Shown: positions 47,767 through 58,129, numbered from the stretch's first letter. The stretch is DNA of 64,000 nt from Celeribacter indicus (GCF_000819565.1 NZ_CP004393.1:3596001-3660000); one strand, 5' to 3'. Translations and numbers: made by a program. The notes: generated by a model not told the origin, from the sequence alone.

Positions 47767-48246
47767 ATGACGGATGTGGTGGACAAGAAAACGCGATCAC
47801 GAATGATGGCGGGGATCAGGGCAACGAACACGAAGCCGGAGATGCTTGTCCGCCGGGCATTGCATGCGCGAGGCTTCCGATTTCGCATTCATGACAAACG
47901 ACTTCCTGGGCGACCAGATATCGTGTTGCCGAAATGGAAGGTTGCGATACAGGTTCATGGCTGTTTCTGGCATCGTCACTCCGGTTGTTCCAAGGCCACC
48001 AATCCGTCCACTAATGCCTCCTTTTGGGCGGAGAAGTTTCGGGCCAATGTTGAAAGAGACGCTGCTGCGGTCGAGAGGCTCTTGGAGGAGGGGTGGCGCA
48101 TCCTCGTGGTCTGGGAGTGCTGTCTCGACAAGGCCGGACTGGCAAAGGCAATTGATATGATAGAGGATTTCATCAAGCTTGGTCCCAATCATCCTGTCCA
48201 CTTCGCTGAAGTGGGGAAGCCAGATGTTGCAGTCGTCGAGGCGTAA
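47767..48246 (+). CDS. vsr: Very short patch repair endonuclease
   Basis: 159 residues. KPEMLVRRALHARGFRFR (Glu25 region), LPGRPDIVLP with Asp51, and VHGCFWHRH with His69 match the catalytic residues and even the numbering of E. coli Vsr. It nicks T:G mismatches caused by deamination of methylated cytosine. It is divergent from the methyltransferase gene, the expected partner. It protects the cell from mutation due to the methylation. Confidence 0.93.
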   Translation: MTDVVDKKTRSRMMAGIRATNTKPEMLVRRALHARGFRFRIHDKRLPGRPDIVLPKWKVAIQVHGCFWHRHSGCSKATNPSTNASFWAEKFRANVERDAAAVERLLEEGWRILVVWECCLDKAGLAKAIDMIEDFIKLGPNHPVHFAEVGKPDVAVVEA

Positions 48247-48395
48247 AGTCGCTGCCGACCGTGGCCGCGCACTGGGAACACGGCGATGCAATGGGATGAC
48301 CGTGCGCCAAGGTATTTCGATACGATAAATCCTTGCCCGTAAACCTTTTCCGTGGGATTGGTGATCGACGCGGCAAAAAGCACGTGACGAGCATT

Positions 48396-48567
48396 CTAGG
48401 TGTTCAGTCCCGGCATTTGGTGGATCGGGTTCAAGATGAAACTGTCTGGTTCTGAAGTCCAGATATTGCAGATGTATTCGTAGGGTGTGAGCCCGTTGAG
48501 GGTCTTGAGCCTGCGCGCGAAGTTGTAAGCTGCCATGAAGTCTGCGAGGTGCGTCCGCAGCTGACAC
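48396..48567 (-). pseudogene. IS481-type transposase, C-terminal fragment
   Basis: Read on the minus strand, the last 56 codons give HLADFMAAYNFARRLKTLNG and LTPYEYICNIWTSEP, ending HQMPGLNT and a stop. This is the conserved C terminus of IS481-family transposases common in Alphaproteobacteria. The upstream (N-terminal) part is gone; similarity stops about 11 bp before the adjacent insertion sequence. A TGACAC-GG-GTGTCA palindrome is at the junction (48,562-48,575). Non-functional remnant. Confidence 0.75.
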
Positions 48568-48633
48568 GGGTGTCATAGGGCTCTGTTGCGCAAATCGCCT
48601 GATGGCCGAGGTTCCCCTTTCCCCGGACAGACT

Positions 48634-49626
48634 TATCCCACGGCTTCCGTGACAGGGATGCCGAGCGCGGTGTAGCCGTTCAGGACGGCGATGCGGACCT
48701 GGAGCTCGGCGACCTGACGGTCGAAGTCCCGAGCCATGAGCCGCTGGCCCAGCAGTTTCACGCAATGCATATTCGTTTCGACACGGCTTCGGCGGTGATA
48801 TCCGCTCCATCGCCGCCGGATCGCGCGGCCGAGGTATTTCGATGTCCGCAGTGCTTCGTTTCGTGTGACCGCGCCAGCGGTGATAGCCTTCCACGGTTTG
48901 GCGTTCTTGCAGAGCGGAATGACAGCGTGGGCGCCACGGTCAGCGATGGCATCGTGGCATTTGCGGGGTGAAGGGCGTCCCGGAATTGATCCAGTGGATC
49001 AATTCAGCCCTGAACGGGCGAAGCCCCGGGTCGTAGGCAGCGTCTTCGGTGACGCTCCCGATCTGCTCGCTCGCCGGGATCTGGCCGAGCAGGTCGGGCA
49101 GCACCGGTGCGTCACCGATAAGGCTCCCGGTGATCTCAACAACGCGGATCTCCAGTGTTTCCTCATCAATCCCGAGATGGATCTTGCGCCAGACCCGCCG
49201 TTTGGGGCCACCTTGCTTGCGGGCATGCCATTCGCCTTCGCCCTCGACCTTGATGCCCGTGCTATCGATCAGCAGGTGCAGTGGCCCGTCGGAACCGCGA
49301 TATGGGATGTTCACGGCCAGCGTCTTCTGGCGGCGCGACAGCGTGCTGAAGTCTGGGACCTGCCAGTTCAGACCGGCCAATCGCAGCAGGCTCTCGACGA
49401 AGCCGGTCGTCTGCCGGAGCGCCATCCCAAACAGCACCTTCATCGTCAGGCAGGTCTGAATGGCAGCATCGCTTTAGGTCTACTGGCGGCCACGCCTGCC
49501 TGACGGCGCGGCATCCCAGCTCATCGTGGGATCGAACCAGATGGTCAGCGATCCCCGGCGCTTGAGCGCTTCATTGTAGGCTGGCCAGCTCCTGGTCCTG
49601 TAGGTCGGGGATGTGGGTCTGCTCAT
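48634..49626 (-). pseudogene. IS5-family transposase pseudogene (two stops and an insertion)
   Basis: Reading from ATG 49,626: MSRPTSPTYRTRSW ... FDPTMSWDAAPSGRRGRQ, then TAG and, two codons on, TAA where the family has QTY. The frame reopens at SDAAIQTCLTMKVLFGMALR and the DDE core residues follow (LIDSTGIKVEGEGEWH, LVTEDAAYD). After TEDAAYD about 62 foreign bases shift the frame, and the rest (CHDAIADRGAH ... VTEAVG stop at 48,634) lies in another frame. Clearly non-functional. Confidence 0.85.
48969..49031. repeat. Inserted palindromic repeat within the IS5 transposase
   Basis: About 62 bp interrupt the transposase after TEDAAYD. The insert centres on GAATTGATCCA-G-TGGATCAATTC (48,983-49,005), a perfect 11-bp dyad with one central base, and is bounded by GGGC/GCCC-rich sequence. 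It looks like a dispersed palindromic unit of this genome group. Confidence 0.6.
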
Positions 49627-49689
49627 GCACCCGAGCTACCATGCTGGTTTCACGAGATGAATCCCTCACGGAATTTGCGCAACAAAGCC

Positions 49690-50000
49690 GATCGAAGCCA
49701 CAAACAGGAAAGAGGACATTGGTGCAAACTCGGCGACGGCCCCCGCCGCCGACTTCGGCCTACCCAGCCATGCCGCATGATGTCCTGAATGACTGTTGAG
49801 TGGTAGCCGCACCGCAGCGTTGACCCTTCCGGTGAAGGTCCGGATTGGGCCGTTCACGTCGGTAGCATCCCTATCAGGCCCCGCATGGCACATGTTTCCA
49901 TCTGCGCTTGCAGCGAATGGCGACTTCGCTTCCGATCCCGAAACGGCTATGGAGCGGCGTATCGCAACACGTGGGGCGTTTGATCACACAGGAGGTGTAC
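49690..50000. other. No supported gene between the insertion sequence and tniQ
   Basis: 311 bp. An open frame runs through part of it into tniQ, but the ribosome site favours a start at 50,001. The rest may be promoter and leader of tniQ or decayed sequence. No further IS signature recognised. Confidence 0.35.
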
Positions 50001-51869
50001 TTGCTGCGGAAACTCGCCCTTACAGTGGAGCCCGTTGACCGCGAGACGCTCCCGTCGCTGTTTTCGCGCATGGCAATCCTGAATGGAACCGACGCTGCCA
50101 ACTTCGCCCTCGATCTCGGTACCACCTTTCGGCGTATCCTGGAGCAGGACGAAGAGGCTGTCGCGATTTTTGCAGAACGCGCAGGGCTGTCGGCCACGCA
50201 GCTCGCCGAGCTGCTCTCTTGGACAGGTGAACGCATCGGAGACGTCCGAATGCGGTTTCGGAAGGAAGTCTTCGTCTCGCGGGCGCTACGAAACCCGATC
50301 ATTCGGGGCTGTCCACACTGCATGCGTGAGCATGCCGCGGATCAGCCCCATCCATTGCGGCACATTGCCTTGCGGGGGGACTGGCTCTGCAGAGGTGTTG
50401 ATATTTGCCACCAGCACCACCATCCGCTGGTTCCCTTGTGGTCTAGTTCGCGCCCCATCGAACGGGATGATATTGGAGCGAGATTGGCGGAAATCCTGCC
50501 AGACCTGCGAGTCGGATCATTCGACTGCGTGCGCATTGATCCTACCGACTATGACCTTTGGCTTGATAAACGTCTCTCGCAAGGTATCTCTGCGGACAAA
50601 ACATGGCTGGCCTCACAGCCGGTGTTTCCAGCGATCACAATCTGCGAGTTTATCGGTGCAGCTTTGCTGCGCAAACAAGGCGAGGCTCCGGACGATCGGC
50701 ATGCCAAGGCCACGGGCTTTGCCTTTGTCTCGCAAGGCCCTGATGGGATCCGAGCGGCTCTGGACATCCTTATGCGATCACAGGACGGTGGGCACATCGT
50801 GACGCAGGGCGAATTGGCTCCGCTCTTCAGACACCTCAAGAGCATCTACCTTGATGACGATGCCTTTGCGGTATTTCGCGGGATCCTTCGTGACTATTTT
50901 CTGGAAATATGGCCGTTGGCGCCGGGTGATGACCTTCTCGGGCAGGCCGTGACAGAGCGGCGCCTCCACTCTCTTACATCAGCATCCAAGGAAACCGGAA
51001 TCGGCCCGGCTGTTCTTAATGATTTTTTGACAGAAGCGGGCGCGTTTGCGCTCAGTGACGCGCGTGCCGATGCCCGCAAGACCTTTGATGCGAAAGCTTG
51101 GCAGCACATTCTTGATGAAATCCCTACATTGGTCGGCCCGATTGCTCTGCGACGGGCAATCGGCGCAACGCTGGCCGAATTGAAAGGGTTGAAGGCAGAC
51201 GGTGTTCTCGTCCCGAGGACCAAAATCGCAACGATCAAATCGCCTTGGCGGATTGCGGATGGCCAAGCTCTTCTTGAGGAGTTGGAGGCCTATGCGCAGC
51301 CGGTTGCCCCAGAGGAGCCAGGGTGGGAGACGATCCAACTCGTTCACAAGCGGCTGGACCTTCCTGTTGGCGCGATCATTGCCGCTATCAGGACTGGTTT
51401 TCTGCGCCTTGGTAAGCGTTCTGATGTGTTCGGCTACCACGGGTTTGTGGTGGAAATCACTGAGGTTGCTGCGTTCAAGGAGAAGGCCGCGCCGAAGCGC
51501 AAGCCATCGACCAACCATGGCGAGGTGACCGCAGCGGCCTTCGCCCGGACGGCTGGCATTCGGGGCAAAGGTCAATTTTTGGCTCTGATCGAAGGTGGTT
51601 ACACGCCTGCGATGTTGGTTTTGAATCCCACGACCATGCGACGGGAATGGCGCATGAGCCGCGACGATATTGCTGCGTTTGAAGCCAGCTACACGACACC
51701 AACGATGCTTTCGGCCGAAACCGGTGCGCATAGGAACACGATTCTGGCCGTTCTTGAGAGCGAGGGGGTCCAGCCGTTCCGACCGAACGGCTTGGATGTC
51801 GGACGGATCTATCTTCGGAACGAAGTTGAGCCAGTTGTGGCACTCTTGCAAACTCAAGGCACAAAATGA
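50001..51869 (+). CDS. tniQ: TniQ/TnsD-like target-selection protein
   Basis: 622 residues. The TniQ domain is recognised by LTVEPVDRETLPSLFSRMA at the start, and by the zinc finger CPHC (104-107) with the later C-x2-H (136-139) in WLCRGVDICHQHHHPLVPL. The long C-terminal part includes helix-turn-helix-like blocks (AAAFARTAGIRGKGQF, TPTMLSAETGAHRNTIL). Long TniQ proteins of the TnsD type choose a fixed chromosomal site; here that is the 3' end of tRNA-Arg, 150 bp away. TTG at 50,001 has CAGGAGG 5 bp upstream and is preferred to TTG 49,908 and ATG 49,917, which lack ribosome sites. Unlike most elements, it is separated from tnsABC by all of the cargo. Confidence 0.88.
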   Translation: MLRKLALTVEPVDRETLPSLFSRMAILNGTDAANFALDLGTTFRRILEQDEEAVAIFAERAGLSATQLAELLSWTGERIGDVRMRFRKEVFVSRALRNPIIRGCPHCMREHAADQPHPLRHIALRGDWLCRGVDICHQHHHPLVPLWSSSRPIERDDIGARLAEILPDLRVGSFDCVRIDPTDYDLWLDKRLSQGISADKTWLASQPVFPAITICEFIGAALLRKQGEAPDDRHAKATGFAFVSQGPDGIRAALDILMRSQDGGHIVTQGELAPLFRHLKSIYLDDDAFAVFRGILRDYFLEIWPLAPGDDLLGQAVTERRLHSLTSASKETGIGPAVLNDFLTEAGAFALSDARADARKTFDAKAWQHILDEIPTLVGPIALRRAIGATLAELKGLKADGVLVPRTKIATIKSPWRIADGQALLEELEAYAQPVAPEEPGWETIQLVHKRLDLPVGAIIAAIRTGFLRLGKRSDVFGYHGFVVEITEVAAFKEKAAPKRKPSTNHGEVTAAAFARTAGIRGKGQFLALIEGGYTPAMLVLNPTTMRREWRMSRDDIAAFEASYTTPTMLSAETGAHRNTILAVLESEGVQPFRPNGLDVGRIYLRNEVEPVVALLQTQGTK

Positions 51870-51961
51870 CAGCGAGCCACGGGCTTCTCTGAAACAGAGT
51901 TTTATCTCAATGCACTAGAAGAAATCTGCGCCATCGCACCTCAAGCCTCTTGACAGGGGGT

Positions 51962-51995
51962 GTGCATGAAAACCGCCAAATCGTGCAAGCTTATG
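51962..51995. repeat. Two TnsB-type binding-site repeats, right end
   Basis: GTGCAAGCTTATG (51,983-51,995) is the reverse of the CATAAGCTTGCAC motif at the terminus, and GTGCATG (51,962-51,968) starts 21 bp inward. The same motif and 21-bp spacing occur in the left end. Confidence 0.7.
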
Positions 51996-52006
51996 GTGCA
52001 TTGGCA
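51983..52006. repeat. Right terminal inverted repeat
   Basis: Ends ...TGCATTGGCA; complementary to 32,208-32,231 with two mismatches in 24. It is the end nearest the tRNA gene. Confidence 0.85.
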
Positions 52007-52012
52007 GCTGAC
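52007..52012. repeat. Target-site duplication, right copy (GCTGAC)
   Basis: GCTGAC directly follows the right terminus and matches 32,202-32,207. The insertion point is 14 bp beyond the last base of the tRNA CCA. Confidence 0.7.
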
Positions 52013-52020
52013 GGGAAATT

Positions 52021-52097
<77 letters not shown>

Positions 52098-52179
52098 GCG
52101 ATCCGGCCGTCGGCCGGTGGGAAAGGCTGCCTTTCGGCAAGGGCGCCGGACCCCGTCCGGCGCATCGGCGGGTCTCCGG

Positions 52180-52491
52180 TCAGTGGGTCCAGGGCGCGCG
52201 CCGGCTGGTCGCGAAATTCTCGCCATAGCCGCCCGGCCGGATGTTCGGCGCGCGCCGGTGCGGCTCCTGCACGACGAATTCCAGCCCGTGCTCCTCGGCA
52301 TAGGCGATCGCGGCTTCCTTGCTGTCGAACGTCATCCGCACCTGCGTCTGGGTGTCGTTCGAGGAGGTCCAGCCCATCAGCGGGTCGATGTTGCGGGCAG
52401 AGGCGGGCGCGTAGTCGAGATACCATTGTCTCGTCTTCGCCTGGCCGGACTGCATGGCATTGCGTGCGGGCTGATAGATACGGGCGCGCAT
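52180..52491 (-). CDS. NDUFS4-like accessory subunit of respiratory complex I
   Basis: 103 residues of the ETC complex I subunit family (NDUFS4, found in mitochondria and Alphaproteobacteria). [21 protein letters not shown] at the start, then [47 protein letters not shown] (52,415-52,290), with the conserved GWTSS and FDSKE..AIAYAE blocks. AAGGAG lies 7 bp before ATG 52,491. Stand-alone gene close to the tRNA. Confidence 0.93.
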   Translation of the reverse strand: MRARIYQPARNAMQSGQAKTRQWYLDYAPASARNIDPLMGWTSSNDTQTQVRMTFDSKEAAIAYAEEHGLEFVVQEPHRRAPNIRPGGYGENFATSRRAPWTH

Positions 52492-52587
52492 CGGTGACTC
52501 CTTGTTGCCTGCCAAGCCTTATCCCCGTTTCCGGGCGGCGTTTCAAGCCCTTCGCGCGCCAACCGCGCGCCGTCCCGGCACAGCGAA

Positions 52588-52614
52588 ACCCGCCCGGTGG
52601 GGGACCGGGCGGGT
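52588..52614 (-). terminator. Strong hairpin without long T tract
   Basis: ACCCGCCCGGT and ACCGGGCGGGT are a perfect 11-bp inverted repeat with a 5-nt loop; on the minus strand it is followed by TTTC. No protein gene precedes it on that strand within 400 bp, so it may end a small RNA (see 52,615-52,800). Confidence 0.5.
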
Positions 52615-53039
52615 GACTTCGAACGATTTCGAAGGGATGACTGCCGACCCCGGACTTGGGAGCGAGGGGTGGGGTGGGTGGTGCGCCCGGAGCCGGACAG
52701 TCCTTTCTGCTGCTTGCACGGACGACCCTAAGGACAGTCGCGCCCTCGATCAAGCGAAAAATATCGTCAGGGTTGTATTGTTTTCGATAAAACTCTCGTG
52801 AAAGTAGTAACACTTTGTTAATCCTGCCGCGCCATCGGATCGCGCAGGGAGCGCCTGCGCCCGCCCGCCGTCACCCCCCGTCACCCCCCGTCCCAGGCGG
52901 CGGAAGGTCCGGCCTGAGTCGCCGGGACCAGGCGCGCCACTCCTGCCCCCCTCCCCCCTCCGCCGCTCCACACTTGAAACGTGAACAAAAAGAGATCATC
53001 TGTTAACCGTCCCCTGCCCCTGCCCCCAAAGGACCCCGC
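52615..53039. other. Long intergenic region before uvrB, possible small RNA
   Basis: About 425 bp without a gene. It contains GGACAGTC twice (52,695-52,702 and 52,732-52,739), a GTCCTT/AAGGAC stem pair, and an AT-rich block (52,755-52,820) that may hold promoters for uvrB and for a minus-strand RNA ending at the hairpin 52,588-52,614. A GAAC-N7-GAAC type SOS box was looked for and not found. Confidence 0.35.
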
Positions 53040-55223
<2,184 letters not shown>

Positions 55224-55682
55224 CTAGAAATCAACTCCTTCGCGAAACCGACACTGTGGGCATTTCTGAAACCCGTCATTGCCATAAACGCTATAGATGT
55301 AGTCCCTTTGCTCGATCGTGAGATTGTGTCCACAATCCGCGTAAATTCTTGAAAGCGCCTTGCATTTCGCAATGTCGTAGTCATCGGGACCGGATTCAGG
55401 CTCGCTCAAACCCGTCGCTCGGCTGCGCACTCGCTTTTTTGCTTCCCAAATCTCTCGTTCAAATTGGTCGGTAAAGTCGTCAAAGCGAGGTCGAGGTAAA
55501 GTAAGCTGGCAGAGATTTTCCAAATCGGCGGACCCTTTGTCACAGAATGAGTAAATGCGCTCACCACACCAATGCAACAAAAGGATGATATTTTTATTGC
55601 ATTTAGTTTTGTTTTGTGGCGGCGGAAATATTAGATGATTCGGTCGACGCGCACAAATCAGGGCGCAATGGATCAATGCCAA
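55224..55682 (-). pseudogene. Low-GC open frame of unknown function, possibly a gene remnant
   Basis: The frame has no internal ATG; the only start at the 5' end is a TTG inside sequence unlike coding DNA. Sequence from about 55,560 downward (CGERIYSFCDKGSADLENL, WEAKKRVRSRATG, ending KCPQCRFREGVDF) looks protein-like, with CxxC pairs at both ends. The base composition is far lower in GC than uvrB and mscS on each side. It may be a truncated, transferred gene. No family recognised. Confidence 0.35.
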
Positions 55683-55683
55683 A

Positions 55684-55714
55684 GCGCCCGCCCATAGGGC
55701 GGGTCGGGCGTTTT
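55684..55714. terminator. Bidirectional-type hairpin terminator after mscS
   Basis: CCCGCCC-ATA-GGGCGGG inside a longer dyad (CGCCCG/CGGGCG), followed by TTTT on the plus strand, lies 41 bp beyond the mscS stop on the minus strand. Confidence 0.55.
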
Positions 55715-55754
55715 CGGAAATGCCTCGGCAGTTCCGATTGGCCCCGGCGCCCCC

Positions 55755-56882
55755 CTACTCCGCCGCCCGCATCTTCCCGAACGGGCCGCCGCCTTCCGGC
55801 GTCTCGCCCTTGATCTCAAAGCTCGCGCGGGTGCGGGGCAGCGCCGTCGGGTAGGAGCGTTGCAACCAGGTCAGGAGCTTCTCGCGCACCTCGCAGCGCA
55901 ATTCCCAGAGCCGCGGAGAGGTCCGGGCCGACATCAGCCCGCGCAACTCGACCACGTCGGAGGCGCTGTCCGTCACCTGCAAGTTCGCCACCTGCCCGTC
56001 CCAATAGGGGCTTTCGCGCACGAATTCCTGGACCTTCGCGCGGATCTCGTCGACGGGGGCGGTGTAGTCCACCCGCCACATCACCGCGCCGATCACGTTG
56101 GTGCTGTCGCGCGTCCAGTTCTCGAAGGGTTTCTCGATGAAATAGGTGAGCGGCACCACGAGCCTGCGCCAGTCCCAGATGCGGATGACGACATAGGTGG
56201 CGGTGATCTCCTCGATCCAGCCCCATTCGCCCTCCACGATCACCACGTCGTTGAGGCGGATCGGCTGGGTGAGCGCGATCTGGATGCCCGCGAAGACGTT
56301 CGAGAGCACCGGGCGCGCCGCGATGCCGAGCACCAGCCCCGCGACCCCCGCCGAGGCAAAGAGCCCCGCGCCGATCTCGCGCACGCCGGGGAAGGTCAGC
56401 AGGATGCCGCCGGCGGTGAACAGGAAGATCGCGAAGAACATCACCTGCCGCAGCACGCGCAACTGGGTCAGCGTCTTGCGCGCGGTCAGGTTTTCCTCGT
56501 CGTCGGTCTGGTAGCGCAGCATGGCGCGGGTGGTGAAGTGGTTGCCCACGATATAGGCCGCCCAACCGAGCGTGACGATGAAGATGATGCCCATCACATG
56601 CCGGATATTGGCGAGCCAGACCGACGGCAGCGAGACGAGCGGCAGCACGATCATCAGCGACAGGAACACCGCCATGAGCCGCGCCGGGATCAGCGCCTGA
56701 CGCATGATGACCCGCGCGACATGGGAGGGATCGCGATAGACCCGGCGGATCAGCCCGCGCAGCGCCCAGTTGAAGGCGAGGCCGGCGAGCACCGCGCCAA
56801 GAATCACGGCGATATCGACCATGAAATAGTCGAGACGCCGAATGAAGAATTCGGTTCTGGAGATCAGGTCCTGGAAGGTCAA
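55755..56882 (-). CDS. Mechanosensitive ion channel family protein (MscS type)
   Basis: 375 residues. Four N-terminal hydrophobic segments precede the pore helix with GLFASAGVAGLVLGIAARPVLSNVFAGIQI (Gly/Ala-packed TM3), then the beta domain LTQPIRLNDVVIVEGEWGWIEEI and VVPLTYFIEKPFENWTR, and a cytoplasmic C-terminal domain. It releases solutes on hypo-osmotic shock. The order matches MscS-superfamily channels with extra helices. Monocistronic. Confidence 0.92.
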   Translation of the reverse strand: MTFQDLISRTEFFIRRLDYFMVDIAVILGAVLAGLAFNWALRGLIRRVYRDPSHVARVIMRQALIPARLMAVFLSLMIVLPLVSLPSVWLANIRHVMGIIFIVTLGWAAYIVGNHFTTRAMLRYQTDDEENLTARKTLTQLRVLRQVMFFAIFLFTAGGILLTFPGVREIGAGLFASAGVAGLVLGIAARPVLSNVFAGIQIALTQPIRLNDVVIVEGEWGWIEEITATYVVIRIWDWRRLVVPLTYFIEKPFENWTRDSTNVIGAVMWRVDYTAPVDEIRAKVQEFVRESPYWDGQVANLQVTDSASDVVELRGLMSARTSPRLWELRCEVREKLLTWLQRSYPTALPRTRASFEIKGETPEGGGPFGKMRAAE

Positions 56883-57053
56883 AGCTGCGGCATGCCTCTT
56901 GCTGGTCCGACATCGCGCGGGCGATCTCGGAGGGGAACGCCGAAGCGCGGGTTTGGTTCCGGCGCGCGCTCCGCCTGCGCCGCCGGGGGCGGCGGGCCGC
57001 CACCGCTCCCCGCCGCGCCTTACCCGCCGCGCAGCCGCGGAGCGCCGCGGCGG

Positions 57054-57371
57054 TCAGTAGACCCCGGCGACATCGTACATGACCGGCTCGAAGGTCTTGC
57101 ACATGGTGTTGATCTCCCGGTTGCGCCGGCGCATTTCCTCGGTGCGCAGCATCGCCTGGTAATCCTCCCGCCGCTGCCATTGGGAATAATTCGCGATCCG
57201 CGTCTGCGCATCATTGATATGCAGCGCCGCCGCGAGGAATCCCGGCTGTTTCGAGATCACCTCGGCATAGGCGGCCTGAAGCGCCTCCATGAGATCCTGC
57301 GCCGCGCCCGGCGTCGTCTCGAAGGTGGTCAGGACCGTCTGGCAGCTCTTTTCCATCGAAATCGTCGGCAT
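57054..57371 (-). CDS. Antibiotic biosynthesis monooxygenase (ABM) domain protein
   Basis: 105 residues with a ferredoxin-like ABM fold: VLTTFETTPGAAQDLMEALQAAYAEVISKQPGFLAAALHINDAQTRIANYSQW (57,340-57,180) and a C-terminal helix. GGGAGGAG lies close before the ATG. Members include quinol monooxygenases and heme-degrading enzymes, but many small ones have no assigned substrate. No cluster context helps. Confidence 0.8.
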   Translation of the reverse strand: MPTISMEKSCQTVLTTFETTPGAAQDLMEALQAAYAEVISKQPGFLAAALHINDAQTRIANYSQWQRREDYQAMLRTEEMRRRNREINTMCKTFEPVMYDVAGVY

Positions 57372-57528
57372 CGTCTCCTCCCTGATGTCGTGCCTGTCCG
57401 TGCGAGCATATCATGAAAGCGCCGTGCCACGGATCGCGATTGCCGCGCCCGCCCGCCCCGTCCCGCCGGCGCGGCAGGGGCCGAACTTGCCTCTGGTCAG
57501 CGCGGGCAAGCTCGTCTAGCGTCGCGCC

Positions 57529-58044
57529 ATGACCGACGACAGACCCTCTCCGATCCGCCCCACCGACGACGAGGCCCGCGGCCTCGCCCGCAAGCTGGTC
57601 TCCGGCGCGCGGATCGCCGCGCTGGCCGTGACCGATCCCGAGACCGGCGTCCCGCGGGTGTCGCGCGTGGCCTTCGGGCTCGACGCGGAGGGGACGTGGC
57701 TCACGCTCGTCTCCACCCTCGCCACCCATACCGCCGCGCTCAGGGCCGCGCCGCGCGCCGGCCTCCTGCTCGGCGAGCCGCCCGCGAAGGGCGATCCGCT
57801 CGCCTTCCCCCGCCTCTCGGTCGAGGTCGAGGCGGCGTTTGTCTCCCGCGACGATCCCCGCCACGCCGGGTTCCGCTCGGCCTGGCTCTCGCACCATCCG
57901 AAATCGGCGCTCTACGTGGATTTCCCGGATTTCTCCTTCGTGACCCTCACGCCGCGCGCCGCGGACCTGAACGGCGGGTTCGGCAAGGCGTTCCGCCTCA
58001 CGGCCGGCGATCTCGCCCCGGCGGATGAAACGCCGGAGCTGTGA
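57529..58044 (+). CDS. Pyridoxamine 5'-phosphate oxidase-fold protein (HugZ-like)
   Basis: 171 residues with the split-barrel FMN-binding/heme-handling fold. LVSGARIAALAVTDPETGVPRVSRVAFGLDAEG, then LVSTLATHTAALRAAPRAGLLLGEP (57,597-57,780) are the conserved strands of the HugZ/PNPOx-like group. The C-terminal HugZ domain is short or absent. It may bind FMN or heme. Divergent from the ABM gene across about 160 bp. Confidence 0.8.
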   Translation: MTDDRPSPIRPTDDEARGLARKLVSGARIAALAVTDPETGVPRVSRVAFGLDAEGTWLTLVSTLATHTAALRAAPRAGLLLGEPPAKGDPLAFPRLSVEVEAAFVSRDDPRHAGFRSAWLSHHPKSALYVDFPDFSFVTLTPRAADLNGGFGKAFRLTAGDLAPADETPEL

Positions 58045-58129
58045 GGGACCGCACATGCGGGAGACCGGTCTGCGAAGGTCCGGGCGCCCGCGCCGCCCGG
58101 ACCCGTATGCCGCCCGCCGCGCCCCCGGC

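Larger units (their letters stand above)
48578..49689 (-). mobile_element. IS5-family insertion sequence, decayed
   Basis: The ends are nearly perfect inverted repeats: GGCTCTGTTGCGCAAATC at the left (48,579-48,596) and, reversed, GGCTTTGTTGCGCAAATTC at the right (49,671-49,689). The transposase gene inside is broken. It sits in the Tn7-like element between vsr and the tniQ-like gene. No clear target duplication was seen. Confidence 0.75.
32208..52006. mobile_element. Tn7-like transposon carrying an Mza-type defence island, inserted beside tRNA-Arg
   Basis: The 19.8-kb element is bounded by 24-bp inverted repeats with TG...CA termini and GCTGAC direct repeats. It holds tnsA-tnsB-tnsC at the left, a Lon-type AAA+ ATPase gene, a MutL-Z1-DUF4420-AIPR gene set, a C5 methyltransferase and vsr, two decayed insertion sequences, and a TniQ/TnsD-like gene at the right. 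The right end is 14 bp past the CCA end of tRNA-Arg(TCT). Its sequence is visibly less GC-rich than the flanks. No CRISPR array, Cas gene or TnsE-like gene was seen, so targeting is presumably by TniQ binding the tRNA gene. All core transposition genes are open, so it may still be mobile. Confidence 0.88.

Noticed and set aside
49049-49459. Plus-strand frames over the IS5 element
   Set aside because: Antisense to a recognisable though broken transposase; no ribosome site or family.
32208-52006. CRISPR array or Cas genes for RNA-guided transposition
   Set aside because: No spaced direct repeats of 28-36 bp and no Cas-like protein were found, so a CAST is not supported.
52621-52640. SOS box before uvrB
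   Set aside because: GAAC-N6-GAAG is seen, but the alphaproteobacterial pattern needs GAAC-N7-GAAC or GTTC-N7-GTTC, so it does not match.
55816-57180. 454-codon frame over mscS
   Set aside because: Shadow of mscS, with Arg/Gly/His-rich composition and no domain.
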